Of a DNA stretch of 64,000 nt, positions 49,717-58,363 are shown piece after piece. Location of the stretch: NCBI RefSeq assembly GCF_005869875.1, contig NZ_VAWG01000007.1:62001-126000 (forward strand), in the 5' to 3' direction. Every line of letters begins with the position of its first letter. The first letter of the stretch is position 1. The notes beneath the pieces were generated by a model. It was not told the origin of the DNA. It saw only the letters and a list, made by a program, of their open reading frames with translations, and ran no database searches. The DNA is from Paenibacillus pinistramenti. GTDB lineage: Bacteria > Bacillota > Bacilli > Paenibacillales > Paenibacillaceae. The position numbers were made by a program, and so were the translations under genes.

Positions 49717-50430
49717 TCACCGCCCGGCTATTTCCCGCAGGCGGCCGGCAAGCTCACTCAACCGTACAGGATCAATCGGCTTAAGCCCATCCCCGCCGCA
49801 GCGCACCGCCGTTCCAAAATGAACCTCCTCCACGCCCGTCTCCCGCACAAAATCGCCAATGCCCTGAGCGGTTAATCCGTGCCCGGCGAGAATCGTAAGA
49901 TTTCTTCCAGACCGCTTCGCCTGCTCTGTCCTTCTCACCAGCTCTCTAAGAACCGGGACCGCCTGCGGCGCCGGCTTCGGCCCCCCGGACGTCAAGATCC
50001 GGTTCACCTGCGGATACTGCTGCAGCACTTCAAGCCCTTCCAAGAGATTGGAGAGCTCATCAAAAGCCCGGTGGAACGTCACGTTCATCCCTTCCGTCAG
50101 CGGCAGCCAGCGCTCCAGTGCCGCCTGATCGATTTGGCCATCCGAGGTCAAGGCTCCAATCACAATACCCGCGGCCCCTGCGTCCTTAATCGCCCTGATC
50201 TCCTCCGCCATGACCGCTTGATCGGCTTCGTCGTACACAAAAGAGCGGCTGTGCGGCCGGACCATCACATGCACCGGAATCCGGACTGTCCTCACGGCCT
50301 GCCTGACCATGCCGATCCCCGGCGTCAGTCCGCCTTCGGTAATTGCCGTTATCAGCTCAATCCGGTCTGCCCCGTTTTGTTCAGCAATGATGGCGTCTTC
50401 TACACAGGCTGCAATGATTTCGAGCAGCAT
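49717..50430 (-). CDS. cutC: CutC family protein
   Basis: 237 residues with a TIM-barrel layout: LLEIIAACVEDAIIAEQNGA, DRIELITAITEGGLTPGIGM, HVMVRPHSRSFVYDEAD, GAAGIVIGALTSDGQIDQAA, LERWLPLTEGMNVTFHRAFD and RILTSGG. It is a full-length CutC, historically linked to copper tolerance though its substrate is not established. It stands alone. Confidence 0.92.
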   Translation of the reverse strand: MLLEIIAACVEDAIIAEQNGADRIELITAITEGGLTPGIGMVRQAVRTVRIPVHVMVRPHSRSFVYDEADQAVMAEEIRAIKDAGAAGIVIGALTSDGQIDQAALERWLPLTEGMNVTFHRAFDELSNLLEGLEVLQQYPQVNRILTSGGPKPAPQAVPVLRELVRRTEQAKRSGRNLTILAGHGLTAQGIGDFVRETGVEEVHFGTAVRCGGDGLKPIDPVRLSELAGRLREIAGR

Positions 50431-50492
50431 TTGTGCACCTCTTCTCCCATTAGGATGAACTGCCGTTATTCTATGAAAAAGTATAGCACAGC

Positions 50493-50526
50493 AAAGGGGA
50501 CCCCCATAAACCGAGAGTCCCCTGCT
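50493..50526 (-). terminator. Terminator after GH53
   Basis: AGGGGAC (50495-50502 region) pairs with GTCCCCT (to 50523), with an inner CTC/GGG-like match. The T-tail is weak. Confidence 0.55.
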
Positions 50527-50557
50527 GGCTTTCTATCCCTATTCTGTTGCCTCGTCT

Positions 50558-51613
50558 CTAATTCAAAAAGCCCTCCAAAGCCGCCGTCGGCTTGCCGTCT
50601 GACTGCCATGCGCCCATGTTGTAGCCGCCGTTATAGCCCGGCGTAGCTTCAGGCTCCCAGTAGAAGACGCCCAGTCCATTGCCGCCCGACAGGTTGCGGA
50701 CCTTCGTCTTAATGTCCGTTACAAACGACTTGGCCGCGGAGGCCTGGCTGTAATCCATGCCGATTTCGCAGATCATGACGCTTTTTCCATAGGTAGAGAT
50801 CATGCTGTTCGCGTTGGCAATCGTCTGCGTCACCTTCGTGGACCAGTCCGATGCGCTCGGATACAGCGACATGCCGACAATATCAAAAGTCGCCCCGTTG
50901 CTGATCAGTCCGCCGATGTTCCACTTGAACGTGGCATTATCGTAGCCGTTCGCCAGGTGAACAATGGTCTTGGTGCTGCTGCTCACCGATTTCACGGCAT
51001 TGTTGCCGGTGCTGATCAGCCAGGCGTAGTTCTTCATATTTACCGAGGCTTTGCCGTCGCTCCACAGCATGCCGTCATTCGTTTCGTTGCCGATCTGCAC
51101 CCAGTCCGGCGTTACGCCCTGCGCCTTCATCGTGTTCATCACATAAACCGTATGCGACCAGACGGCATCCATCAGCTGCGTGAAGTCAAAAGTGCTCCAG
51201 GCATAAGGCTTGGTCTGCTGCCCCGGGTCCGCCCAGCTATCGCTGTAATGCAGCGTAAGCATGACGCTCATGCCTTTGTCCTTCGCCCGTTTGGCCAGTG
51301 CAGCCGCTGTCTCCGCGTTCAGGTACCCGTTGCCGTAATCGCTCATATTCGGGTTCACCCAGACGCGTATGCGGACGGAGTTGATCTGGTAGTCATTTTT
51401 GAGAATGTCCAGAATATCCCGTTTGACTCCGTTCTTATCCTTCCAGGAATAACCCTGCTTCTCCATCCCTGCGACCCAGCTGATATCCGCGCCTTTCGCA
51501 AACGAAGGTGCCGCCGCTTCCGCCTTCCATCCTCCAAGCGTCCCCAAGATCAGGGCTAGTGCCGTGATTGCCGAGCTTAAGCTGAGCAGCCACCTCTTTT
51601 GACTCTTCTTCAT
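50558..51613 (-). CDS. ganB: Secreted endo-beta-1,4-galactanase, GH53
   Basis: A 351-residue GH53 enzyme with a clear signal peptide (basic MKKSQKRW, hydrophobic core, likely cut after AEA near residue 33). The acid/base is Glu177 in WVQIGNETNDGM and the nucleophile Glu283 in MICEIGMDY, as in GH53. It cuts arabinogalactan type I or galactan side chains of pectin outside the cell. RBS GAGGAGG and its own cre-bearing upstream region precede it, while a terminator separates it from the GH42 gene. Confidence 0.95.
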   Translation of the reverse strand: MKKSQKRWLLSLSSAITALALILGTLGGWKAEAAAPSFAKGADISWVAGMEKQGYSWKDKNGVKRDILDILKNDYQINSVRIRVWVNPNMSDYGNGYLNAETAAALAKRAKDKGMSVMLTLHYSDSWADPGQQTKPYAWSTFDFTQLMDAVWSHTVYVMNTMKAQGVTPDWVQIGNETNDGMLWSDGKASVNMKNYAWLISTGNNAVKSVSSSTKTIVHLANGYDNATFKWNIGGLISNGATFDIVGMSLYPSASDWSTKVTQTIANANSMISTYGKSVMICEIGMDYSQASAAKSFVTDIKTKVRNLSGGNGLGVFYWEPEATPGYNGGYNMGAWQSDGKPTAALEGFLN

Positions 51614-51657
51614 CCGTCCTGCATCCTCCTCGTTTAAGAATTGTAAGACAGTAATAT

Positions 51658-51671
51658 TGTAAGCGTTTACT
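51658..51671. promoter_or_regulatory. Candidate cre (CcpA) site upstream of GH53
   Basis: TGTAAGCGTTTACT matches 13 of 14 defined positions of the cre consensus (final A replaced by T). It lies 45 bases before the ganB start codon, next to a TACAAT-like -10 on the minus strand. Confidence 0.65.
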
Positions 51672-51802
51672 TAATGGTACAATATGGCATCTTTTAAAGG
51701 TTTACGGCATTTTGCCAAGCATCACGCCCAAACGTCCGGGCCAGAGAAGGAGCCAAAGTCAGAAGCAAAGTCAGAAGCGAAATCAAGCGGTTCTGTTATT
51801 CG

Positions 51803-51840
51803 AAAAAGAAACAGCCGCCTTCCACCGGGAAGACGGCCAT
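51803..51840 (-). terminator. Terminator after GH42
   Basis: GCCGTCTTCC pairs with GGAAGGCGGC (one G-T wobble) with a 4-base loop, followed by TGTTTCTTTTTC on the minus strand. Confidence 0.8.
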
Positions 51841-51879
51841 GCCCTAAAAGACTATAAAATTACCAGGCTGAGCCTGAGC

Positions 51880-53955
51880 TTAGCCTCTGCTCCGCTTCAG
51901 CACCTTCATGCCGAAAGGCTCAAGCTGCTGAACATCGCCCACAGCCGATCCGGCCAGCAGATCCGTATAAGCCTGCCCGTCCAGCGTCACCTGCTGCGTT
52001 TCGTTCTTGAAGTTCATCAGGAACACGTAGTCGTGTTCTCCGTCGCTGCGGAGCGCAGCATTTACGCCCTCCGGCAGGTCGGTATTCAGCGCGCGGCGGA
52101 TGCCGGCCTGGTCAATGATTTTTCCGTAAAAATCCTGGTAGAACGGCTCTTTGTTGCGCGACGCGATATAGTAGGCTCTGCCCTTGCCAAGCTTGTTCAC
52201 CGTCAAAGCCGGACGTCCCGCGTAGAAGTCGGAACGGTAGGATGCCAGCGCCTCTGCGCCTTCCAGATGGATCAGGTCGCACAGCTCCACAGCATCATAT
52301 TCCGCTGCCAAACCAAGCTCGTTGCCGGCTGCCGGCACAATTCCGTTCAAATCGCCGTCATGCAGGCCGTCCAGCTCCTCGGACCAGATGCCAAGCGTCT
52401 TGCGCAGCGGACCCGGGAAGCCTTCGAGGAAGCACAGATCCGTCTCGTTAACGATGCCGGACCAGTATGTCGCCACAAAGATTCCGCCGTTCTCTACAAA
52501 CTGCTGAATCCGCTCGCCAACGCCTTCACGCACCATGTACAGCATCGGTGCTACAACTACTTTATATTTGGAGAAATCCTGATCCATATCAATAACGTCT
52601 GCCGCCACACCCTGCTCCCAGAACGGGAAGTAGTGCGCCTGCACCGTTTCTTCGTATTTCACGCCGACATTGCGCGGCCCTTGCGCGTCATTAACAGCCC
52701 AGCGGTTCTCCCAGTCGAAGATAACGGCAACCTCTGCCGGCACTCCAGTGCCTACGATTTCTTCAAGCTTCTCCAGCGATTCGCCGACCTGCTTCACATC
52801 GCCGAACACACGGGTATGCTCGTGGCCGACATGGTCAACCACCGCGCCGTGGAATTTCTCACTGGAGCCGCGGCTTTTGCGCCACTGGAAATATTGGACG
52901 GTATCCGAGCCGTGTGCTACGGCCTGCAGCGAGGACAGCAGGTGCATGCCCGGACGCTTCAGCTTGCTGACATCCTGCCAGTTCGTGAGGCTTGGTGTGC
53001 TCTCCATGAGCATCCATGGCTGGCCGCCCTTGATGGAACGGACGATGTCATGCATCATGCCAATTTTGGCCGCTTGACGGCTGTCATCATTCCCCTTGTC
53101 ATGCCAGGTTGGATAGCTGTCCCAAGATACAACGTCGAGAAGATCAGCAAACTTCCAGTAGTTGAGCCCCTCGTAATACTCCATCAGGTTGGTTGTAACC
53201 GGGAGCTCCGGATTGGCCGCCTTCAGCGGGGCGATTTCATGCTTGATGAAGTCCGCCGTCTGATGCGTCACAAACCGTCGCCAGTCCAGATTCATGCCGT
53301 GCACCTGGGTTTCCCCGTGCGGAGCCGGAGACTCAACCTGACTCCAGCTTGTATAAGTGTGGCTCCAGAACGTCGTCCACCAAGCATGGTTCAGCTCGTC
53401 CAGCGAACTGTACTTGTCCTTCAGCCAATTCCGGTAAGCCTCCTGGCAGTAATCGCAGTGGCAGTCTCCGCCGAACTCATTGGAGATATGCCAGCCGATA
53501 ACCGCCGGATGATTCGCATAACGCTCGGCCAGCTTGGAGTTCATGATGCTCACCTTCTCCCGGTATACCGGGGAAGTGTAGCAGTGGTTGTGACGGAAGC
53601 CGTGCAGGTTGCGGACCCGGCGGTCATTCACCCGGAGCACCTCCGGATATTTCTCCGACATCCAGGCCGGACGCGCGCCGCTCGGCGTTGCCAGCAGGGC
53701 ATAAATTCCGTTCGCAGCAAACCGGTCCAGCAGCTGGTCCAGCCATTCGAAAGTAAACACGCCTTCTTCAGGTTCAAGGGATACCCAGGAGAAAATGCCG
53801 ACTGACATTACATTGCATTTCGCCAGCTTCATCAGCCGGATATCTTCTTCAAGTACATGCGGGTAGCGGAGCCACTGCTCCGGATTGTAGTCAGCGCCGT
53901 GCAGCATGTGCGGCACTTTGGAACTGATTGGCGGGAATTTGAGTTTAGAGGTCAT
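51880..53955 (-). CDS. ganA: Beta-galactosidase, GH42
   Basis: About 691 residues, cytoplasmic. HMLHGADYNPEQW opens the barrel. The acid/base is Glu160 in GWHISNEFGG; the following CHCDYC triad plus Cys125 (HNHCYTS) form the structural zinc site of GH42. The nucleophile is Glu318 in PWMLMESTPS. It hydrolyses galacto-oligosaccharides delivered by the transporter. ATG 53955 follows AAGGAGC; the further ATG at 53988 has no ribosome site. It is followed by its own terminator. Confidence 0.95.
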   Translation of the reverse strand: MTSKLKFPPISSKVPHMLHGADYNPEQWLRYPHVLEEDIRLMKLAKCNVMSVGIFSWVSLEPEEGVFTFEWLDQLLDRFAANGIYALLATPSGARPAWMSEKYPEVLRVNDRRVRNLHGFRHNHCYTSPVYREKVSIMNSKLAERYANHPAVIGWHISNEFGGDCHCDYCQEAYRNWLKDKYSSLDELNHAWWTTFWSHTYTSWSQVESPAPHGETQVHGMNLDWRRFVTHQTADFIKHEIAPLKAANPELPVTTNLMEYYEGLNYWKFADLLDVVSWDSYPTWHDKGNDDSRQAAKIGMMHDIVRSIKGGQPWMLMESTPSLTNWQDVSKLKRPGMHLLSSLQAVAHGSDTVQYFQWRKSRGSSEKFHGAVVDHVGHEHTRVFGDVKQVGESLEKLEEIVGTGVPAEVAVIFDWENRWAVNDAQGPRNVGVKYEETVQAHYFPFWEQGVAADVIDMDQDFSKYKVVVAPMLYMVREGVGERIQQFVENGGIFVATYWSGIVNETDLCFLEGFPGPLRKTLGIWSEELDGLHDGDLNGIVPAAGNELGLAAEYDAVELCDLIHLEGAEALASYRSDFYAGRPALTVNKLGKGRAYYIASRNKEPFYQDFYGKIIDQAGIRRALNTDLPEGVNAALRSDGEHDYVFLMNFKNETQQVTLDGQAYTDLLAGSAVGDVQQLEPFGMKVLKRSRG

Positions 53956-54047
53956 TGCTATATACAGCTCCTTCTCTGGAATTTTCATTATTAATAATCA
54001 TTGAAGTTAAAAAGAAGTTAAAAATCTTTGAACAACGTCAGTACGGA

Positions 54048-54092
54048 CAACAGCCGCAGTTAACGCGGAAAACTTAAGCGCTGCGGCAGTTG
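54048..54092 (-). other. Intercistronic hairpin between permease and GH42
   Basis: CAACTGCCGCAG pairs with CTGCGGCTGTTG (one mismatch) over a 21-base loop that itself may fold. It is not followed by a T-run, so it could be an mRNA processing or stabilising stem. Confidence 0.5.
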
Positions 54093-54103
54093 TTCGAACA
54101 CGA

Positions 54104-54982
54104 TTATTCTTTTACAGAACCAAGCGTCATGCCTTTTACAAAATATTTCTGCAGGAACGGATACACAATCAGCACCGGAGCAGCGCCGATAAAGATTTGG
54201 GCTGCGTTAACGGTAGTCTGGGACAGCAGCTCCATTTCTTTCGGACTCATACTCATCGAGCTCATGTCCTGTTGAATGATGACCGTCTGCAGGAAGGTCG
54301 CCAGCGGGAACTGGTTGGAATTGTTCAAATACAGCAGGCCGTCGAACCAGGAGTTCCAGTGGTACACCATGCTGAACAAAGCGATTGTGGCAATGGACGG
54401 CAGGGATACCGGCAGATAAATGCTGAACAGCGTCCGGAAATGTCCTGCTCCGTCGATCAGCGCCGCCTCTTCCAGCTCTTTAGGAATACTGCGGAAGAAG
54501 TTCAGCATCAGAATGACCAGGAAGGTGTTCACTGCACTTGGCAGGACGAGTACCCAGAAGTTATTGATGAGGCCGAGTTTTTGAATGACGATATAGAAAG
54601 GAACAAGACCACCGTTAAACACCATGCTGAACACAAACAGCCAGGAATAGAAAGTGCGGCTGCGGAATACGCTGCTTTCCTTGGACAGCGGGTAAGCTGC
54701 CAGGAACGTGATGAGCAGCGTCAGCGCTGTACCCAGTACCGTTCTCAGCACCGAGACCCACATGGAGTGCAGGAACAGCGGATTTTTCATTGTCTTCTGA
54801 TAAGCAATTGTTGAAAAATCTACCGGCCAAAGTCCGACCAGATTCGCATCGGCCGCCGATTTGGCACTGAACGAAACCGCCAGTACGTGGATCAGCGGAA
54901 CAACGCACAGGATAGAAAGCGCGATCAGGAATACCGTATTGATTACGTTGAAGATGCGGTAAGGCACCGTTTTATGATACAT
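54104..54982 (-). CDS. Sugar ABC permease, LplC type (galactan locus)
   Basis: 292 residues; the hydrophobic segments start with VINTVFLIALSILCVVPLIH. The EAA loop is LEEAALIDGAGHFRTLFSIY and the C-end LQKYFVKGMTLGSVKE matches LplC/YtcP proteins. It is 22 bases downstream of the LplB partner. Together they should import galacto-oligosaccharides bound by the lipoprotein at 56538. As with the other locus, no ATPase is encoded here. Confidence 0.92.
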   Translation of the reverse strand: MYHKTVPYRIFNVINTVFLIALSILCVVPLIHVLAVSFSAKSAADANLVGLWPVDFSTIAYQKTMKNPLFLHSMWVSVLRTVLGTALTLLITFLAAYPLSKESSVFRSRTFYSWLFVFSMVFNGGLVPFYIVIQKLGLINNFWVLVLPSAVNTFLVILMLNFFRSIPKELEEAALIDGAGHFRTLFSIYLPVSLPSIATIALFSMVYHWNSWFDGLLYLNNSNQFPLATFLQTVIIQQDMSSMSMSPKEMELLSQTTVNAAQIFIGAAPVLIVYPFLQKYFVKGMTLGSVKE

Positions 54983-55004
54983 GTCTCTCCCTCTTTTCCT
55001 TCTC

Positions 55005-55895
55005 TTAGAATATGCGGTACCCGGCCCACTTGTAGGCCAAGCGGTACGAGATCAGGATCAGAATCATGCTGATAGCGGATTTGAACAGGCCGATCGCGGT
55101 GCCAAAGCCCATCTCGCCATTCAGTATCGCTGTGCGGTATACGAAGGTATCGATAATGTCGCCTTTTTGGTAAACCAGCGGGTTGTACAGGTTGAAGATT
55201 TGGTCAAAGCCGGCGTTCAGGACGTTGCCCAGTGCCAGTGTTCCTACCACGATGGTGATTGGAATCAGGGATGGCATCGTAATGTGCAGCGTTTGTCTCC
55301 AGCGGTTCGCGCCGTCCATTTCAGCGGCTTCATACAGCGATGGGTTGATGCCCGCAAGCGCTGCCAGGAAGATAATCGTGTTGTACCCGAATTCCTTCCA
55401 GACGTCCGACACAATGACCGTGAACCGGAACCAGTTATTGTCCCCGAGGAAGAAGATCGGGTTAATGCCGAAGAATCCGAGCACGCGGTTGGCAAAGCCG
55501 TCCACAGCCAGCAGGTCGATCAGAATCCCGCCGAGGATAACCCAGGACAGGAAGTGCGGCAGATAAACCAGCGTCTGAATGGACCGCTGCAGCCCGACCT
55601 TGCGGATCTCATTCAGCAGTATCGCGAAGATGAACGGAACAACAAGGTTAAAAATCATTTTTAGTACGGCAATGATGAGTGTATTCCAAATGACCTGCAT
55701 ACTGTCCTGACGTTCGAACAGGTAGCGGAAATTGTCCAGCCCTACCCACGCCGAGCCGCTAAGGCCGAGCCACGGCTTATAGTCCTGAAACGCCATTACG
55801 ATGCCGCCCATCGGCACGTAGCTGAACACGATCAGGAAGATGAGAGCCGGCAGCAGCATAACGTGAAATGGCCAGGTCCGTTTTAAACTTTTCAT
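55005..55895 (-). CDS. Sugar ABC permease, LplB type (galactan locus)
   Basis: About 296 residues. WPFHVMLLPALIFLIVFSYV and PMGGIVMAFQDYKPWLG are the LplB signature, and the EAA loop reads YEAAEMDGANRWRQTLHITM. ATG 55895 has GGGGGG ahead; the longer frame has no support. It is separated from the lipoprotein gene by a 640-base stretch with terminators, unlike most such operons, where the lipoprotein gene is adjacent. Confidence 0.92.
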   Translation of the reverse strand: MKSLKRTWPFHVMLLPALIFLIVFSYVPMGGIVMAFQDYKPWLGLSGSAWVGLDNFRYLFERQDSMQVIWNTLIIAVLKMIFNLVVPFIFAILLNEIRKVGLQRSIQTLVYLPHFLSWVILGGILIDLLAVDGFANRVLGFFGINPIFFLGDNNWFRFTVIVSDVWKEFGYNTIIFLAALAGINPSLYEAAEMDGANRWRQTLHITMPSLIPITIVVGTLALGNVLNAGFDQIFNLYNPLVYQKGDIIDTFVYRTAILNGEMGFGTAIGLFKSAISMILILISYRLAYKWAGYRIF

Positions 55896-56273
55896 ATTTG
55901 TTCCCCCCGTTACTGATCTAAACAAGCGCGGATCGGGGCAGTTCCCCCAACCCCCACGCGTTAATTGCTCTATACTCAAATTATAAAAGCGCAGTCATTT
56001 AGCCAGTAGTCCACAAAACCAATATTCATGGCATAAAACAAACCAGTTTAAATTGCTTATGCATAACCACTCTGTTTGGCGGAGGGCTCCGGTCCGAAGG
56101 TTCCTTCCATCGCTGTTAATTTCCGGTTTCCTGATGGAATAAGGTAAGGGTGAAACCGGAATTTAAAGGCGAACGCTTCGCTTGTACGGAATCCTTTCGG
56201 CCCTGCGCCAGCAGCGCTGGAGCAAAGCCTGACTGCGCCTGCAAACGCCTGCAAGCGGTGCTGGAGCAGGCAA

Positions 56274-56332
56274 ACAAAAGCCCCAGCAGGATGGGGCGGC
56301 TTAACGGCCGCTTTGCCTAGCAGGGGCTTCTT
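56274..56332. terminator. Terminator-like hairpin 1
   Basis: AAGCCCC with GGGGCTT (56323-56329) pairs around an inner GCGGC/GCCGC hairpin. On the minus strand TTTTGTTT follows. Confidence 0.6.
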
Positions 56333-56348
56333 AGGGTCGGGGGAGCTT

Positions 56349-56435
56349 CTAGTCAATGGCGGCGGACGCATCGACGGATGCTTTCAGTATTTGTTTCATG
56401 GCGTCATCAATCGCCGGATACTGCACTTCATCCCG
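56349..56435 (-). pseudogene. Possible relic of a sugar-binding protein C-terminus
   Basis: Minus-strand codons read DEVQYPAIDDAMKQILKASV then DASAAID and stop (56349-56351). This looks like the last helix of MalE-type solute-binding proteins (an acidic/basic helix ending xAIDxA). There is no start and nothing upstream but the lipoprotein terminator. It may be what is left of an older binding-protein gene. The family match is by eye only. Confidence 0.35.
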
Positions 56436-56476
56436 CAAAAAAACACCCGCCGCGCAATCTGCGTGGCGGGTGTTTC
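56436..56476 (-). terminator. Terminator of galactan lipoprotein gene
   Basis: ACACCCGCC(AC) pairs with GGCGGGTGT, then seven T on the minus strand, about 60 bases past the stop codon. Confidence 0.88.
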
Positions 56477-56537
56477 CGTTACAGCCGAACTATAGATGTT
56501 CTCCCCAAGTCCGTGTTATTCCTTAATCCTTTTACTA

Positions 56538-58229
56538 TTATTTAACGCTGTCGTACCATTCGTTAACTTCTGTCGTGATTTGGTCGCCGCCGCCGGCTTT
56601 CCAAGTTTTCACGAAAGTATCGAAGGCATCGATCGGCTGTTTGCCGTAGATGATTTCGTTAAACGTTTGGTTCTCGATCTTCAGCAGGTAGTCCCATTTG
56701 GACTTCATAGTTTCCGTAGTTGGGCCAGTGAACATATCCTTGTAGGAAATGTCTTTCTGCTCCAGCAGGACTTTCGCTGCTGCAGGTGTATCTTTACCAT
56801 AGTTTACAGCTACGTCTTTCTCAAGGCGGGTTGTAGGTGTTTTGCCGTCAGCCAGGTTCAGCAGAGCTTCCATTTGAGCGTCAGGAATCCGCGCGCCGTC
56901 GCGTACCAGCAGGTAACGTACAGCATTTACATATCCGCCAGCAATTTTGTCATTTGCTACCATGTTGCCGCTAGCATCCAGGTCATAGTCATAACCTTTG
57001 AACAAACCGTTTGCGAAATCCGTATTCGTTGTGTCTTGGTTAGCAAAGTTGTCGAACAGGTAGTTCTCATAAGTGAAGAATGCTTCCGGATGTTCCATGT
57101 CTTTCTTGATCAGAGTTACGCCGTTTGTATACTGTGTACCATGACGCATAGCCGTTCCGTTAGGACCTGTAGGGATCTTGATTGGTGTCCAGACCGCATT
57201 CGGAGAGTTCTTAACGGTATCCTGCAGCGGCCAGCCGCTCATCCAGTAAGGACCAGGAATAATACCGGCAGTTCCCGCTACAGCAGGCTCGGATGTTTTG
57301 TTCTCATCCCAAAGTGCCGCTTCTTGAGGAATGTAGCCTTTGGTCAGCCATTCGTTCAGCTTCTGAAGGCCCTGCTTCATGCCGCTGTTGATGGAGCCGT
57401 ATTCCAGCTTGCCGTCAGCACCAACGTTCCATTGCTGCGGCAATGTGCCGTATGCGCCGAAGATCCAGGATGGGTCGCCCATCCAAGTGTTCATGGAAGT
57501 TTTGAAGCCGATGCTCAGCGGAATAACTTTGTCCGGGGACAAGCCGTCAGGATTGTTGTTCTTGAAGGCGTCCATAACTTTTTCCAGATCATCCATCGTT
57601 TCAGGAGCTTTCAAGCCCAGCTTGTCGAGCCAGTCTTGGCGGATCCAGAGCACATAGTCATGGTTATAAGCAAAGTCGAGTACCGGAATACCCATTTTCT
57701 GGCCGTCGCGAGTGTATTGGTTCCAAACGTTTGGATCCTGGTTCATCGCAGCTTTCCATGTATCGGATGCGTATTTATCAAAGAGGGTTCCTACTTCACC
57801 GTACATACCGGAGTCGATCAGGTCCTGCGCCAGTGTCGCATTCTCTGTACCCAGTGTCAGCACGTCAGGCATTTCCTGTCCGGAAGACATAGCCAGACGC
57901 AGCTTTGTTGCAAATGCGCCGTTGGTATCCGTTACGGACCACAGCGATTTGATGTTGATGCCGAACTTCTCTTGCGCCCATTTGGTCGCAACGTTATTCT
58001 CGATCGTTTCACCGTTCTTGAATTCCAGCGTAGGGTCTACGCCCCAAGCGGTCGTGATCGTAACTTCAGGATCATATTTTTCTTTGTAGACGTTTTCAGT
58101 GCTGGCCGACGCAGATGGCGCACTGCCTTCGTTTGAGTTATTACCGCCGCCGCAGCCTGCAAGAACGCCGGTCATTACTACCGTTAAAGCAAGCAGAGAT
58201 ATCCATCTTTTTTTCGTCTTGGATCTCAT
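56538..58229 (-). CDS. ABC transporter binding lipoprotein (galactan locus)
   Basis: A 563-residue extracellular solute-binding protein of the large LplA-like class. The signal ends with the lipobox GVLAGCGGG (Cys26), followed by an Asn/Ser linker. VTITTAWGVDPTLEFKNGE and DWLDKLGLKAPETMDDLEKV are typical, the latter being the conserved loop of family-1 binding proteins. It should capture galacto-oligosaccharides released by GanB. It has its own promoter region with a cre-like site and ends at a strong terminator, so it is transcribed apart from the permeases. Confidence 0.92.
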   Translation of the reverse strand: MRSKTKKRWISLLALTVVMTGVLAGCGGGNNSNEGSAPSASASTENVYKEKYDPEVTITTAWGVDPTLEFKNGETIENNVATKWAQEKFGINIKSLWSVTDTNGAFATKLRLAMSSGQEMPDVLTLGTENATLAQDLIDSGMYGEVGTLFDKYASDTWKAAMNQDPNVWNQYTRDGQKMGIPVLDFAYNHDYVLWIRQDWLDKLGLKAPETMDDLEKVMDAFKNNNPDGLSPDKVIPLSIGFKTSMNTWMGDPSWIFGAYGTLPQQWNVGADGKLEYGSINSGMKQGLQKLNEWLTKGYIPQEAALWDENKTSEPAVAGTAGIIPGPYWMSGWPLQDTVKNSPNAVWTPIKIPTGPNGTAMRHGTQYTNGVTLIKKDMEHPEAFFTYENYLFDNFANQDTTNTDFANGLFKGYDYDLDASGNMVANDKIAGGYVNAVRYLLVRDGARIPDAQMEALLNLADGKTPTTRLEKDVAVNYGKDTPAAAKVLLEQKDISYKDMFTGPTTETMKSKWDYLLKIENQTFNEIIYGKQPIDAFDTFVKTWKAGGGDQITTEVNEWYDSVK

Positions 58230-58254
58230 CTTGTTCCCCCCAAAAAGATTAAAG

Positions 58255-58273
58255 TGATTACGTTTTCATTATA
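58255..58273 (-). promoter_or_regulatory. Candidate cre site overlapping -10 of lipoprotein gene
   Basis: Minus strand TATAAT (58268-58273) runs directly into TGAAAACGTAATCA (58268 down to 58255), cre-like with one mismatch. No -35 is found at 16 to 18 bases, which suits an activator-dependent promoter, likely served by the neighbouring response regulator. Confidence 0.5.
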
Positions 58274-58363
58274 GGGGGCTTTGCCTTGCCATCCTATGTC
58301 ATTAAACGAAGATTTCTGCACCTTTGCAAACCTGTTGTTTGATTTCCGCCTTGGCTTTATACC

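Larger units (their letters stand above)
55896..56537. other. Gap inside galactan locus with terminators and a relic
   Basis: 642 bases without an intact gene. It contains two terminator-type hairpins (56274-56332 and 56436-56476) and, between them, a protein-like 28-residue tail (56349-56435). A minus-strand frame at 56057-56371 is proline-rich with no ribosome site and crosses the first hairpin, so it is not counted. A promoter for the permease genes should lie in the left part, but none is clear. Confidence 0.55.

Noticed and set aside
56057..56371. Minus-strand frame of 104 codons in the galactan gap
   Set aside because: Pro/Ala/Ser-rich composition, no ribosome site, and it runs through a terminator hairpin.
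56496..58136. Plus-strand open frame of 546 codons across the galactan lipoprotein gene
   Set aside because: It is antisense to a clear lipoprotein gene, with no ribosome site and no family features.
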